Source: Massariosphaeria phaeospora
Taxonomy: Eukaryota; Ascomycota; Dothideomycetes; Pleosporales
DNA length: 64,000 nucleotides
Assembly (NCBI GenBank): GCA_011032825.1
Contig: JAADJZ010000028.1
Span: forward strand, 1-64,000
Direction: 5' to 3'
The notes beneath the pieces are model-generated. The model was not told where the DNA came from. It searched no databases and was given only the letters and a program-made list of their open reading frames with translations. The position numbers and the translations under genes were made by a program. How positions within the stretch are numbered: position 1 is the stretch's first letter; every line of letters starts with the position of its first letter. Positions 35,650 to 47,278 of the stretch are shown here, in pieces.

Positions 35650-38600
35650 GAAATCTTTAAAGAACAACGGATATTTAGAAAGTTTAGAAACTTCTTGAAT
35701 TCTACACGGCAACACTTAGAACTAGTTCTTAGAAACTAACTAACAACGATAGCCAACTCTTACGACGCAGCTATCTAAGCTTTGATAGCCTAAGCAATGT
35801 TAATAGCCAAGAACAGTGCTTTATTAAAAGACATTGAAGTTGTTCTTGCAAAGCAAATGGCCTACAAAGGTTACAACGATAATACGATTGCTATCTAAAT
35901 CAACGCAGCGAAGGCCGCGTACGAAAGGCTAGCTTCAACTATAAGTAGCAGCTTGCTAGCCTTAACTACTAAAGATTTACAAAAATCTTAGAGAGCATGA
36001 ACTCTACAAACAACACAAGGACCTTAGGTTCTACAACAAACTAAAAACGAACTGTTGAGTTTAAAAGCTTTCGTCAACGAGCGCTTTTCTTAGAGCAACT
36101 CTAACTAACTTCTACTAGCTCGCTTCTACGAGCTAGAACAGAAAGTTACGCGCATGCAACAACAATGCTCGCTAGCTCTTGTTACTACTTTCTACTACCT
36201 TGTTGCTAACGACCTCGTCGAACGACTTTCTAGCGCTAGAAAGAAACACAAGATACTAGACCTAGCACTGTTTAAAGAAAAGAAAACGAACTACGCGCGG
36301 TTTAAGATCTAAATAAAGAACAAGATCGCGCACGACAAGAACTCTATTAGAGCTAGATGCAGTTACATTTTTAATTAGTTAAAGAATTTTACTTTTACTA
36401 CAAAGCTAGCTTGGTACCGAGAAAACCAAAGCGAAGTAATAGACAAATTCTAGGCTTACTTAGACACCTACTACGTAGATAAAAACTACGCGAACAAGAC
36501 TTAAACTCGCTTTTTTACTTTACTTATAAAGAAAAGTACTTTTTAAAAGTACAACAAAGAGTTTATAAAACTTACATACAACTTAGGTATAAACACAATT
36601 ACCAATTTTGATATACTTAAGAACTGTTACCTAGCTGGCTTTTAACTAGACCTCTAGAAATAGATAGCTATTGTAATTCTAGACTTTACTAGCTCTTTTC
36701 GAGAAGTTATAAACTGCGTTGCTTTAATCGACAAAAACTTTTAGCGAGCTAAACACGCTTTGCAGAACTAGCTAACAACTGCTAGCAGCGCTTTCGCTGC
36801 TAACCTAGACGCTATAGAATAGACGTTAGAAGTAGCTGCTACTCGAACAGCTTGCCTAGAAGCAACAACTAAACGTACTCGTAGTAGAAAAAAAGCTATT
36901 TGGCAAACTAAAGAGAAAATTAATTGCCGTTGCTAACTAAAGCTTTGCTTTAAGTGCGCAGACTTTAGCTACCGTAGCCTAAACTGCTACCTAGACGCGG
37001 CAAAGAAACTACTGTTAGTTTAAACTACTACTACGCTCGCTTCTTAAGTAGAGAACGCAACTAAAGCAGAGAATTTAGAAAACTAGTTACTCTTAGCACA
37101 AAACGCAGCTAGAAGTAGACTAAAAAAAACACGCAGAAATTGTCAAACTAGTATCTTAAGTTTCGCTAGAAATAGCTGAACGAGAAACCTTTAACTATAC
37201 ACTTACTTATTAATCAAAACACTTTTGCTTTAACATTGCTAGATTTAGAATGTAATACGTATAGCATTGTAAGTAAAAAGTTTTACAACAAAGCGCGTTT
37301 CTAGCGTATTCTAATAGAACACTAGCTAATTATAAGCTTAAACAACTACTAGGTAGTAGTTTAGAAAGCTGCTTGCTTTAACATAAACATTAACAGCTAT
37401 AAAAAAGTAGTTTAAGCTTTCGTTATAAGCGACGATAGCTTCGATATTATTCTTAGCTAGCTCTAGATAAACTGCTACGACGTTACCGTTGCTTTTGCAA
37501 AGAAATCCGTCTTTATGCACTTCGTAGAAATTCAAATTCAAAGCTAAAAAAAAAGAAAACTTTTAAACAGTTTTAGAATCTTAGAAGTATCTACCAAAGC
37601 TTTTAGCTACTTTATACGAAACGCAAAACAAAAGAGCTTAACAACTTAAGTTTTCGCAGCATCTATAGCGGACATCCAAAAGGCACTAGCGCCTAAAATC
37701 AAGCTCGACCTAAAGAATACTCTTTTGAACTAAATGCAAAACTAGTACAAAGCTTTTTTACAAACTAAAACTAACAAGCTCGTACTACACTAAAAGAAAA
37801 TAAACTACACTATCGAGCTCGTAAAAAAGAACGAAGTAGAGCTAAAAGTTCTGTACGGCCTGCTTTACAATATGTCTAAAAACAAACTTTTTGTACTAAA
37901 AAAGCAGCTTACTTTCTATTTTAACTAAGAATTTATACGAGTTAGCTGCTTTTAGGCTAGCGCCTTTATTTTATTCGCGAAGAAACCAAGAAGCGAATTG
38001 AGATTTTGCGTGGATTACCAAGCACTCAACGCAATTTCAAAAAAAAACCGGTATTCTTTGCCGCTAATTTACGAAACGCTGAACTAGATTAGCAAAGCTA
38101 AATAGCTTACTAAGCTAGACGTCGTTTAAGCGTTTTACAAAATCTAAATCGCACTTAAGAAAAAGTAGAAAACGGCGTTCTATACAAGATTTAAGCTGTA
38201 CGAATAAACAGTTTGTTTTTTTAAGCTAGCTAACGCACTAAGTACTTTTTAGAGGTACATTAATTACGTTCTTGCGGCGCACATTAATATTAACGCTTTT
38301 GCGTACATTAACGACGTGCTTATTTACTCTAACAAAAGCTAGAAGAACTACTGCTAAAGAGTTAAAAAAATTGTTTAAAAACTCTAAAACGCTAGCCTGC
38401 ACCTCGATATCAAGAAATCAAAGTTTAAAGTTACAAAAACTAAGTATCTTGGCTTTATTATTAAAGTTAGAAAAGGTATTAGCATAGATCTAAAAAAAGT
38501 ACGAGCAATTTTTGAGTAGAAAGCGCTGGCTTTAGTTAAAAAAATACGAAGCTTCGTTGGCTTTGCAAATTTTTACAAGCAATTTATACGCGATTTTTCT

Positions 38601-40930
38601 GCTATCGTTTTCTTGCTAACAAAGTTAACGAGCAAAAGCTGCGAGTTTAGCTAGAGCTAAAAGCAACAAAAAGCGTTTGATACGCTAAAAAAAGAATTCA
38701 TGTCTAGCCTATTGCTAGCCTATTTTAACTTAGACTTAAACACGGCAATTGAAGTAAACGCTTCTAGATACGCTACAAGCAGCGCTTTTTTACAAAAAGC
38801 CAAAGACAACATGTAGCACGCAGTAGCTTACTACTTTGCAAAAAACTTTTTAGCAGAGTTTAATTATACGATTTACAACAAGAAGCTGCTAGCAGTAATC
38901 AAGTGCATTAAAGAATAAAAGTTTAAGCTAAAAGCAGTTCTTAAAATTACGGTTTATACAAACTATAAAAACTTGCTGTATTTTACAACCGCTTGCTTGC
39001 TTACAAAGCAGCACGTTTGCTAGGCAAACATTTTTTCTAAACACAATCTAGAGTTCGTATACTGCTTAGGCGCAGCAAACGAACAAGCGAACGCTTTCTC
39101 TTAGAAAGAGCAAGACTTTTTTTAAAAAAAAAAAAACTCTCGCTTCTAGAGTCGCTATTTTTAACTTCTCAAACCAACGAGCGTTTCTAATAAAAGCGAT
39201 ATTACAGAAAATATACTTAGCGTTATATACGCTTTTCTCGCTTAAACCTTCGCAGCCTAAGCTGCTACGGTGCTAGCTATTTTCAAGGCTAATATTCCGC
39301 AAGATATTGAGAATGCTAAAAGAGGTTTTGCTTTTCTAGAGAAAAATGCTACTGCAATTTTCGAAGATGCGAAAATTAAAAAAAGCGTTTTAACCTTAAA
39401 TGCTGCTTATAAAAGAAAGAATGTAGGCTTACAAAAGAATATTCTCGCCTAGAATAACAGAACTAGAGAGAAAATAACGCTAGACAAGCTCTAGTAGAGA
39501 AGCGTTGTAGAAAACGAAATCTACAAAAGCGCTTTTAACGCAGTGCAAAATAGCTTTCTTAAAGAAAGCACTCGCTAGAAATTTCTGCTAGAATTAAATT
39601 TAAAAGCTTTACTAGCAAACTGCGGCGCTAACGGCGGTAAACTCTTTTACTAAAGAAAAAAGTAAGTGCCAAAAACGCACTATTTGTGCACGAAACTAAT
39701 TTCTAGAGCATACAACTCTTCTATCGCTAGGCACCTAAAAAGAAAGAATACGTACAATATTCTTAAACAAGAGTTTTTCTAGCCTAGAATAAGTTCTAAT
39801 ATACAGCGATACATTGCGAATTGTAACGCTTGCGAACGAGCAAAACTATAGAGAAAACTCAAAAGCGAATTTTTACGCTCGCTACTAGTTCTAGACCGCA
39901 TGTAAAAGAAACTCTTTATAAACTTTATAACAAAACTCCTTAAAAGCAACAGCTGCACTAATTTTTTCGTTATTACAAACTAACTTAGCAAGAATATAAT
40001 CTTGATCTTGATAGCTTGAATAGACGCAAAATTCGTAGCTACAGTTCTTCTCAACAAGGTAGTAGCTTACTACTAGCTCTTAAACGCGATTGTTTTAGAC
40101 AAAAAATCTTAATTTGTAAAAAACTTTTAGAGAATTTTGTGCAAAGAACTTGAGATTGTGCAGCGCTTCTCGACGGCGTTTCACCTAAAAACGGACGAGG
40201 CTACAAAAAAAGCGAATTTAATAATTAAATTCGTTCTTCGCTTTTTTGTAGATTAGAACTAGAAAAACTAAGCAGCGCTGTGCTCGATAGTCCAAATCGC
40301 TATCTAAGGCAAAGAAGCGGTTTCTACAAAAGTTAGCTTGTTTTTTTTACAACATAGTTACAAAATAGACTCTATCTAGTTTAAAGCTAATAAAACCGCG
40401 AACGCTTTGCACTAGAACTTTTTTAACCTAGCTCAAAGCGCTTCGAACATAGCGCGAAAAATTAAAGAAGTAGTTAACTTCGCTTAGGCAGCGATAGCCG
40501 AAGCCTAACAAAAGTAAAAAAAACAAGCAAACAAACACTGCAAGAAAGCGCCTATTTTACGAGTAGAAAACAAAGTTTAGCTGCAATATAGTAAACAGCT
40601 CTCTAACAGCTACTCTAGCAAAAAACTTAACTAGAAGAATAGCAAGTTTTTCGTGCTAAAAGTTAAATCCGCAGCTAACGTCTGCCTAAACACGTTGCCT
40701 AAGATCAATCTAATTTTTTTTATAAACTAGTTGAGGCTTGCGGCAAGCAACTTCTTTAACAGCTAAGTTACTACAAACTAGCGCCTAGCTAGCATTCAAA
40801 TTAAGAAAGTAGCAGAATACCTCGTCGAAAGTATTACAGCAAAGCGACGAAAGAAAGTTGAAAGAAGCTAGCGAAAGCAATACTAAGTAAAATAAGTTAA
40901 GTACAATTAAGAAACTTAAAAGCTTGTTAA
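35650..40930 (+). pseudogene. Gypsy-4 gag-pol remnant with C-terminal chromodomain
   Basis: A gag region is followed by a degraded knuckle near 36.93 kb (CFKCADFSYRSLNC, His as Tyr). The reverse transcriptase motif at 38304-38327 reads YINDVLIYS (first catalytic Asp as Asn). The integrase zinc-binding region near 39.72-39.85 kb contains ARHLKRKNTYNIL and CNACERAK, and the integrase core follows at 39.9-40.5 kb. A chromodomain-like segment (KKVAEYLVESI...) sits at about 40.80-40.92 kb. Stops are TAA/TAG. Chromodomains of this kind direct integration into heterochromatin in related elements (established knowledge). Confidence 0.82.
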
Positions 40931-42171
40931 AAATCTTGAAAATACAAAAGCCTTGTTAGTTTAGGAAAACGCTTTAGCACTCTACTAAAACAACGACAAA
41001 CAGCTCTCTTAAAGCTTCGTGTTGAGTAATCTAATCTCTAGAACAACTAAATGCTAAAACCGCAAATAAACGTCGCCGCTAGAAAACAAAAGAGCGAGAA
41101 AAATTTTACTTTTTGCTGTTAGCAATACTTATTTGAAAATCTTACTAGTTACAAGCACAGTATGTTTAGAAACTTAGTTTAAAATTTATTAAGCGAAGAG
41201 TATTTTAAGTAGAAACGCTTTAGCAGAAACGCTCTAGCAGTCTAGCTAACTAGCAAGAAAGAAAATCTACATATCAACGTTTTTATTCTAAAAAAAAAAA
41301 ACCGATGCGTTACCTACTCTAGCGCTAAAACTTTTACTGTTATTCTAGCTTAAGTCTATGCTAGTAAACGCGAAAGTAGTTTTAAACGCGCTACAAAAAA
41401 GTTCAGCTTGCGAACTAAATAGTTAAGAGTTACGACTACTTAAAGCGGCAAGCTAGTCAAAAGTACTAACAACCTAGTCAAAGCTACTTGCAAAAGTTTT
41501 ATTTTAAAACAATGTTAACAGTAGACTTAACTAGAACTAGTTAAAGAACTTACTATACAAGTTAGCATGCTAACGACATTCTCAAACACGACTTTAAAAC
41601 TTTTAATTGCTTTAATATGCTAGACAGTTAAGACTTTAACGAGCAAAAACAAGCGATTAACGTGAAAATGTTTACTAGCAGCTACTTTTTCTACTTCTAT
41701 ACGCGCGATTTCTATTTTAAGCCTAAAAAGTATAGCCTAGACAACGTTGTTTATTTTCTTTAGCGTTACTTTAGAACTAAGCGGGTTATTAACGAGGTTA
41801 AGCTTAAGCGCGAGAATATTGTCGATATTAGCATAGAAGTTGAACAGAATCTAAAAAAAAGTTAGAAAAGAACTAACAAGCAAGGCACTAGAACTTACTA
41901 GACAACATAATACATAAGCGTTATAATAAGCAAAGCAAGTTATTTTAAAGCCGCGCTTAAAAGGCATTATGCAGAGCTCGAAGCGGTAATCTATATTCTC
42001 TACGCAACAAGCGCAGAAAGTCTAAGCTTTACAAACAGGCGCGTAATCCTTCGGGTTACTTTTCTTTTAAGTTGCTTTCGACTTTTTCTTCGCAGGCAGC
42101 GGAAACGCGACCGGCTGCTTATTAGCAAAGCTAACATTACTAACTTCTAAATCAACAAAAGCTTTAACTTT

Positions 42172-42218
42172 AGAGTGCTCGTGCGCTACACGAGCTATTA
42201 CAGTACACAAGCTACTCT
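42172..42218 (+). repeat. pogo-A left terminal inverted repeat
   Basis: 47 bp; 43 of 47 positions match the inverse of 44266-44312. Confidence 0.94.
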
Positions 42219-42325
42219 TTCTAAAATTAGCGCGCGCAAAAATGAAGCTGTAAAGCTACATACAAATTGTATTATTATAAGATTTTCTAGTGTAGTACTA
42301 TATAGAGCCTTGCGCAGCTTTTGTA

Positions 42326-44241
42326 CTACTTAAATTTTTGTAGTACCTTAATTTGGCGGCCGCGCGTGGTGGTTTTAGGTAGAAGCGATAGTAGCAGAGG
42401 TGCAGCATTAACACTACTTTTAGCACCTACAACACAACGCTTTTTTGTAAATTTTAAAGCAGCGCTTTGTGAGGCTTTTCGCTTGCTCTTGTTTAGTGTA
42501 TCGCGAGATTTTTGTGAGGTTGCAGCGTTGCGTTGCTGCTTTTTGAGCGCGCGCGCTGCAGCTAGTTTTGCAGCCCTTGCTTTACGCTCTTTCGCCGCGC
42601 GCTTCCTCGCGATTTGCTGCAGCGCCTTTGCTTTCTTTGCTATCTTTTTTTTGTATAGTGTAGCTGCAGCTTTGAGCTCGCAATTGTAAGTTTTTTAGAG
42701 TTTTTCTTGCTTTTTTTCGCGCTGTCTAACCGTCTTGCGCGCACGAGCTTTTCGAACCTTGCGAGGACTCTATAGTATAGCACCGCTGTAAAACTCCTCG
42801 CGCTACTGCAAGTTAAAGACTTTACTTTTTTTCTTATGCTTCTGTTTGGTAGTAATCGCAGCGCGCAGGCCTTCGTTTTTGTAGTAGAAAAGCTCGTTTT
42901 GAACCTGTAGAGAGTGTAATGCAGCAGCAACGCGTTTGCTTTTAGCTTTTCTTTTATTCGCAACCGCAGCGTCTAAATTTTTTTGCAAGTTTCTCTAACT
43001 ATTTCTATTACCTAGCTTCCGCAGTTCTGTATTTCTATTTTGATTAGAGGTAGTAGTGTTAAAGCGTTTTAGTATAACTTTCGCATCTATCGGCTACACG
43101 CTTGTAGCTTGAAAACTTTTTAAAATAAGCTTCAGCTTCATTGTACTGCCCTACGCTAACCAAAATATTAGAAAAAAGTTGCTTTTCTTGACGCTAACAA
43201 GCTCTTGCGATTGGTGTAGATAGCAGTTGAGTTCTTAAGTATAGTGCTTTAAAAGCGGCGAGAATATTACTACATCAAGCAGCTGTAAAGTGTAAGTTAA
43301 ATAAAGAAAAAAAATAGCAAAAAGAATCTTTTTAGCGTTGCAGTAGTTGATAAACTTGCGCGTAATGTAGCTGCTGTAGCTGTTAACAATAAAAAAGCGC
43401 TATTGCTAACGCGCTTTTGTTGCAGTATAGCGCTCAAACAACTGCTTAAGCTATGCTAATCTAATATTGTTATTCGTCTATCTTAAGGTTAAGTTAGTAA
43501 CAAGAACCTTGTGTTTTTTAGCTTTAATAGAGTTAACCTAGCTTGATTGCAACCTAGCTTTTCTTTCGTAGATAAAAGCGGGCGGTAGTAAGCTTCTATC
43601 GCTACAAACGCAAGCTAGAAGCGTAATTTATTCTCTATTGCTATCTTGTATAGCCGCCGTACGCAGTTTTGCTAGCTAAATTGCTTTAGAAAAAACGCGT
43701 TTGGTGCGTGTAGTTATGCTAACGAAGAAGCTTTTTTTATCTATATTGTAGGTATTGCTTGGCTCTACATCGTACTTTTGCATTTTTTTATAAAGTAATT
43801 GAAAGTATAGGTCGTATTTCTTATATAAATTAGCTTAGTAACGATTGCAATTAAGCCTAGCGCTTTATTTAACTGTAAGCTTATTCTTGTGTTAATGTAG
43901 AAAGCGCAAAACCTACGCATCTAAAGCTTTTTATTTTGCAACTGCACTTGCGAAATTTCGTACTATCTCTTGTGTAGGTAGCAAGCTTCGCTTAGTGTAT
44001 TTTTCTATGTATATAACAAGTTCTGCTTTTTGTTGTAAGTTAAGTAATTGCTAGTGTTTGTAGTACTTTGTTTAAAACTACAATGTGCTTTAGTGTTTTC
44101 GCAATAGCGTCGTGCGATCAACGCTAAACTGTTTAGCAACTTAGCAGTACAAGAAAGATGCGCTAGGTTTGCGCAAGTTAATTGCTTTAATTGCAGCGTT
44201 AATTAGATCTATATTAGTAGAGTAACGACGTGTCAAAGTTG
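42326..44241 (-). pseudogene. pogo-A transposase remnant
   Basis: The N-terminus has a helix-turn-helix (INAAIKAINLRK, then KQFSVDRTTLLRKH) near 44.12-44.2 kb. The DDE domain has YNIDKKSFF near 43.74 kb. The second catalytic block near 43.38 kb reads IVNSYSSY, where VDGHSSH is usual, so the Asp is lost. The C-terminal region, 42326-42988, is well kept: LHSLQVQNELFYYKNEGLRA, then SPRKVRKARARK and a long Lys/Arg/Ala-rich helix ending GRQIKVLQKFK. Only TAA/TAG interrupt this last part. Inactive. Confidence 0.87.
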
Positions 44242-44265
44242 GAATAGATTATATGTTTTAAAGTT

Positions 44266-44312
44266 AGAGTAGCTTGTGTACTGTAATGGCTCGCGTAGCG
44301 CACAGGCACTCT
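44266..44312 (-). repeat. pogo-A right terminal inverted repeat
   Basis: 47 bp; inverse of 42172-42218. Confidence 0.94.
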
Positions 44313-44620
44313 ACGCTAACGCTTCGACCAGCGCAACGCAAAAACAAGCGTAAACGAGCTAGCCAACGCGAACAGCTTTTTTGAAGTAGTATTCTTTTTT
44401 ACTATAATAAAGCAGGAGCTGCGGAAACGCGCGAAAAGCGAGAATAGCAAGGCAAAAGCTGCAAAGAGAGCAGCTAAAAAAGTTTGTAGTTGAAGAAAGA
44501 AGCTTATAACAAGTGCAAGCAGCTTTAGTCGCCTACCTCGCTAGAGTAAGAATTCTTCGAAGAATTTTTCCAAGGGCCTAAGCGTTTCTGTGTTTACTCT
44601 AACAAACGCAGAAAAGCTTA

Positions 44621-44831
44621 TGTAATAGGCAGATGCCTAATGGAATACCTTAGCTACTAAGCTTTAGTTAGAGCAATCTCGTACGAGATTGCTTCGCTAA
44701 CTTCTAGCTAAGCACCGACGAATTCCAGCGTAGCGTAGAAAGTATAAAAAGCTCTTTTATCTTATAGATACAACTGCATTAATCTATTACTTTCTACATT
44801 AGAACCTGCCTACTCTAGCGATTTCTTTACA
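44621..44831 (+). repeat. Gypsy-4 3' LTR
   Basis: 211 bp; followed by the AATGC duplication and the rest of pogo-B. Confidence 0.94.
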
Positions 44832-44836
44832 AATGC

Positions 44837-46326
44837 TATTGTAAAAGTAAAGCTTTACGCTTTATAAAGCGCTGCTTTTTCTTCTATAGAGCTTTTTTTA
44901 TAGCAGCTATTTTATAGTGTAGAAGCTCGTTTTAAGCTACAAAGTAGTAAAGAGTTTTTATTACTTTGCGCGTTTTCCTAGAGTACGTATTTTTTACAAA
45001 TCTATTAATCAACGTTTCTATTTTCTGCTAATTGCTTCTTAAGTAGACTAAAGTAGATAATTTTAACGATTCTAAGCTGTTTGGTATTAATAGCCTAAAC
45101 TTATCGAGTATTCTATTTAAATTGAGTAGCGATATGCTAGTAGCTTTAAACGAGCTAAGTATTAGCTTTTTGTTGAATGTAGAGCTCTAGGCGCTTTAGA
45201 ATAATAATAAAAAAGTAGCTTTTATTAATTGAAATCTATTTAAGCAATGTATAGAAGTGTTTTGTAAGCTTTTAACTATAGTTAAATGCTAGTAAACTAA
45301 AGTATTTAATATCTAGTAGTTGCAGCGTATAAATTGAATGCAAAGGAAATATACAAAGTAGTATTCTATTTTTATTGCAAAAGTTAATAAAATCGATCGT
45401 TACATAGCTGCCGTACTTGTTAATAATAAGTAATTGCTATTTTCGCTGTGCTTTTTGCTTTGTATAGCAATTGAAAACTTGTTCTAGCTACGCAAAGCTT
45501 ATTTTATTGTTTGTCTAGCCTAATAGAGAAGTCGTGAAATGTACTGTATAAATACTAGACTTGATATTTTCAACTTAGCTAGCTTGTACGTTTTCTTTAG
45601 TAGCTAGATAGATAATAGCTAGCAGCAGCGTAGTGCCAAGCTAATAGCGTTATCTACTTACGAAAGCTATTTTGAAAAGCTAAGTTTACACGCTTACGTG
45701 TAGAAGCCTCTTTGCTAAAAATTCTTTTTAACTTTGCAAGCACTTTAATTGCGAAGCTTTTTTTATCTATATTGTAGGTATTCTAAAGCTAGATATTGTA
45801 CTAAGTAACTTTCTCTTAGAGTAGTTAAAAATACAAGCTGTATTTTTTAGAAGAATTAGCGTTGTAGCGTACAGAATCTATAGTAGGTGCCTAGCAAAAT
45901 GTTAAGTTATTCTTATTGCGCTCTAGAAAGCGCGTAACTTAGCTTTTAAAAACGTTTTGTTTTGCTAGCTTGAAAGCGTATAATTGTATTATTGCTTTTG
46001 TAAGTAGTAGGCGTTTTTTTGTAAAGCTTTTGATATATTTAACAAGCTTAGCTTCGTGCTATACGTTGAGTGCGCGCATGTTGTTGTACGCGTCGTTGCG
46101 TGGGCGCGTAATTAGGCGATAGCAGCGCGACAACGTTGTGCAATTAACACTATATTTATCAGCAATTTTTTTATATACAAGTTTTTCTCTTGGTTTTAGC
46201 GCGTTGATAGCTGCAAGCGCTTTATCCATAGCTATTGTGGTTGTTGAATTATAGTAAGGTAAAGTTTAGGTGTTGGTTTTGAGAATCGTGCACGACCCGA
46301 AACCGTGCACGAGGTGCACGGGCACT
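44837..46326 (-). mobile_element. pogo-B, segment 2 (5' end)
   Basis: Continues after Gypsy-4. Near the right end the minus strand reads MDKALAAINALKPREKLVYK (start near 46230) and then a KYSVNCTTLSR helix-turn-helix, the usual pogo/Fot1 N-terminus. The right TIR (46281-46326) has fewer AT changes than the left one. The sequence between is heavily mutated. Confidence 0.83.
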
Positions 46327-46730
46327 GTAGGCATTAGAGGCGCTCTTAGAGCAGATCTCAGAGGCGAAATTTCGTATCATTTCTCTTGTAGGTGGTAGCC
46401 CTCGCTTTGTCAAGCTTCTAATATACTCTACAAGCTCGTACTCTTGTTGTGGGCTAAAGAGTAGTTAATCGCGATGTTTGGCTTCCTGTGGGCGCTAACG
46501 ACCTTGGTGTCTTTAAGTCAACGTAGTCTTTAGTACACCAAACTGACAAGCAATTGCGCAGTACAAAAAGTGTTCTTCTAGTTTTAGCGAATTAATTGCT
46601 GCAATCGCATCATCAATTGGAGCCATAGTAGTAGAGTTACGACGCGTTAAAGTTGGTGGCTTGTCTAGTGTTTTGATGTTCGTGGCCCGTTACGCGACGT
46701 GGCCTGTTACGCGCACGGACACGGTAGCGA
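46327..46730 (-). mobile_element. pogo-C, segment 3 (5' end, at the block boundary)
   Basis: Contains the transposase N-terminus on the minus strand from a start near 46625: a helix-turn-helix with IDDAIAAINSLK, then a CENP-B-like segment with LVEYIRSLTKRGLPPTREMI near 46.36-46.44 kb. It is much less mutated than segments 1 and 2. The right terminus coincides with the change to gene-rich DNA. Confidence 0.75.
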
Positions 46731-47278
46731 CAGCGTAAGTCGACTTACAGCTTACTCCCTCTGTTTTCTACTCAGTTCTTACAGCTGCTATTAAGTGGAG
46801 CTGTTCAAATCTTGTTTAACGCTTCTAGACGGGTAAGGTCTCGTCTGGATGGCCAAGTACCTACCTATTACATGGAAACGGGCCAAAAACGTACCGTGTG
46901 CCCTCTCTCCCTGACCTCCGCTGACATTCACTCAGGGATCCTTCGGCCACACAATCCATGTATGCCAGTCTAATCCACCGATCCAACGCAACTATCCGAT
47001 GTATGCTAGCTTATGCGGTATCCATCGATCCAACGCAACCCCAAGAGCGGTACGCAAGAGAACGCCTAATAATTGGGCGCGGGACAAAGTCCATCCATCA
47101 ACCTGAGTGGTGCGAGTACGGTACTTATCACTGTTGGGTTATTTCTTATTTCCCAGATCGGGAACGTTGTTCGGTTTGTGAAAAGTTGATTATGATGTTA
47201 AAGATGACCTATGCCCCAGGTTGTCCGTTTCCATATTGCAGCAATCATTTATTCCTTCCGATCTGATACTTCTCTACC
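46731..47278. other. Intergenic, first gene-rich DNA after the transposon block
   Basis: Base composition is normal. It holds presumably the promoter of the aspartic protease. A 102-codon ORF at 46958-47266 has no recognisable feature. Direct repeats of CTTATGCGGTATCCATCGATCC-like character (GATCCAACGCAAC at 46980 and 47028) are visible. Nothing else seen. Confidence 0.5.

Larger units (their letters stand above)
42171..44313 (-). mobile_element. pogo-A: pogo/Fot1-like transposon nested in Gypsy-4
   Basis: Forty-seven-bp terminal inverted repeats (42172-42218, 44266-44312) start AGAGTGC and differ at four positions, all transitions. TA occurs on both sides (42171-42172, 44312-44313). About 2.14 kb. 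It is the youngest insertion of the nest by position. The transposase on the minus strand is long but inactive. Confidence 0.94.
41512..44620 (+). pseudogene. Extra sense frame downstream of pol in Gypsy-4, split by pogo-A
   Basis: From ATG 41512 the plus strand keeps one reading frame to the pogo-A insertion (42171) and, after removing pogo-A and one TA, continues in the same frame from 44314 to the LTR. That is about 320 codons with only TAA/TAG interruptions. The product would be basic, with an Arg/Lys-rich stretch near 42.1 kb and in the part after pogo-A. No domain or membrane segment is recognised. Coding at this position between integrase-chromodomain and the 3' LTR is unusual for a chromovirus. 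Confidence 0.5.
35404..44831 (+). mobile_element. Gypsy-4: complete chromovirus-type retrotransposon nested in pogo-B
   Basis: 9428 bp including a 2.1 kb pogo-A insertion. The 211 bp LTRs (35404-35614, 44621-44831) start TGTAATA and end TTTACA, with a perfect AATGC target duplication at 35399-35403 and 44832-44836. Gag-pol is on the plus strand and ends in a chromodomain, followed by an extra frame. Inactive. Confidence 0.94.
1..46730. other. AT-rich, RIP-mutated transposon block
   Basis: No intact gene is visible across this stretch. Every recognisable coding frame is a transposon remnant interrupted mainly by TAA and TAG, at places where the families have Gln or Trp, and paired repeats (LTRs, TIRs) differ mainly by transitions. 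This is the expected mark of RIP (C to T at CpA on either strand). Base composition changes abruptly close to 46,730, where normal genes begin. The block contains at least five Gypsy elements, four pogo elements, one hAT element and several short non-autonomous elements, many nested. RIP as the cause is inferred from the pattern; dinucleotide indices were not calculated. Confidence 0.93.

Noticed and set aside
42321..42689. 122-codon plus-strand ORF
   Set aside because: It is the antisense shadow of the well-preserved C-terminal helix of the pogo-A transposase.
46958..47266. 102-codon ORF before the protease
   Set aside because: No motif, signal peptide or splice evidence; it lies in the expected promoter.
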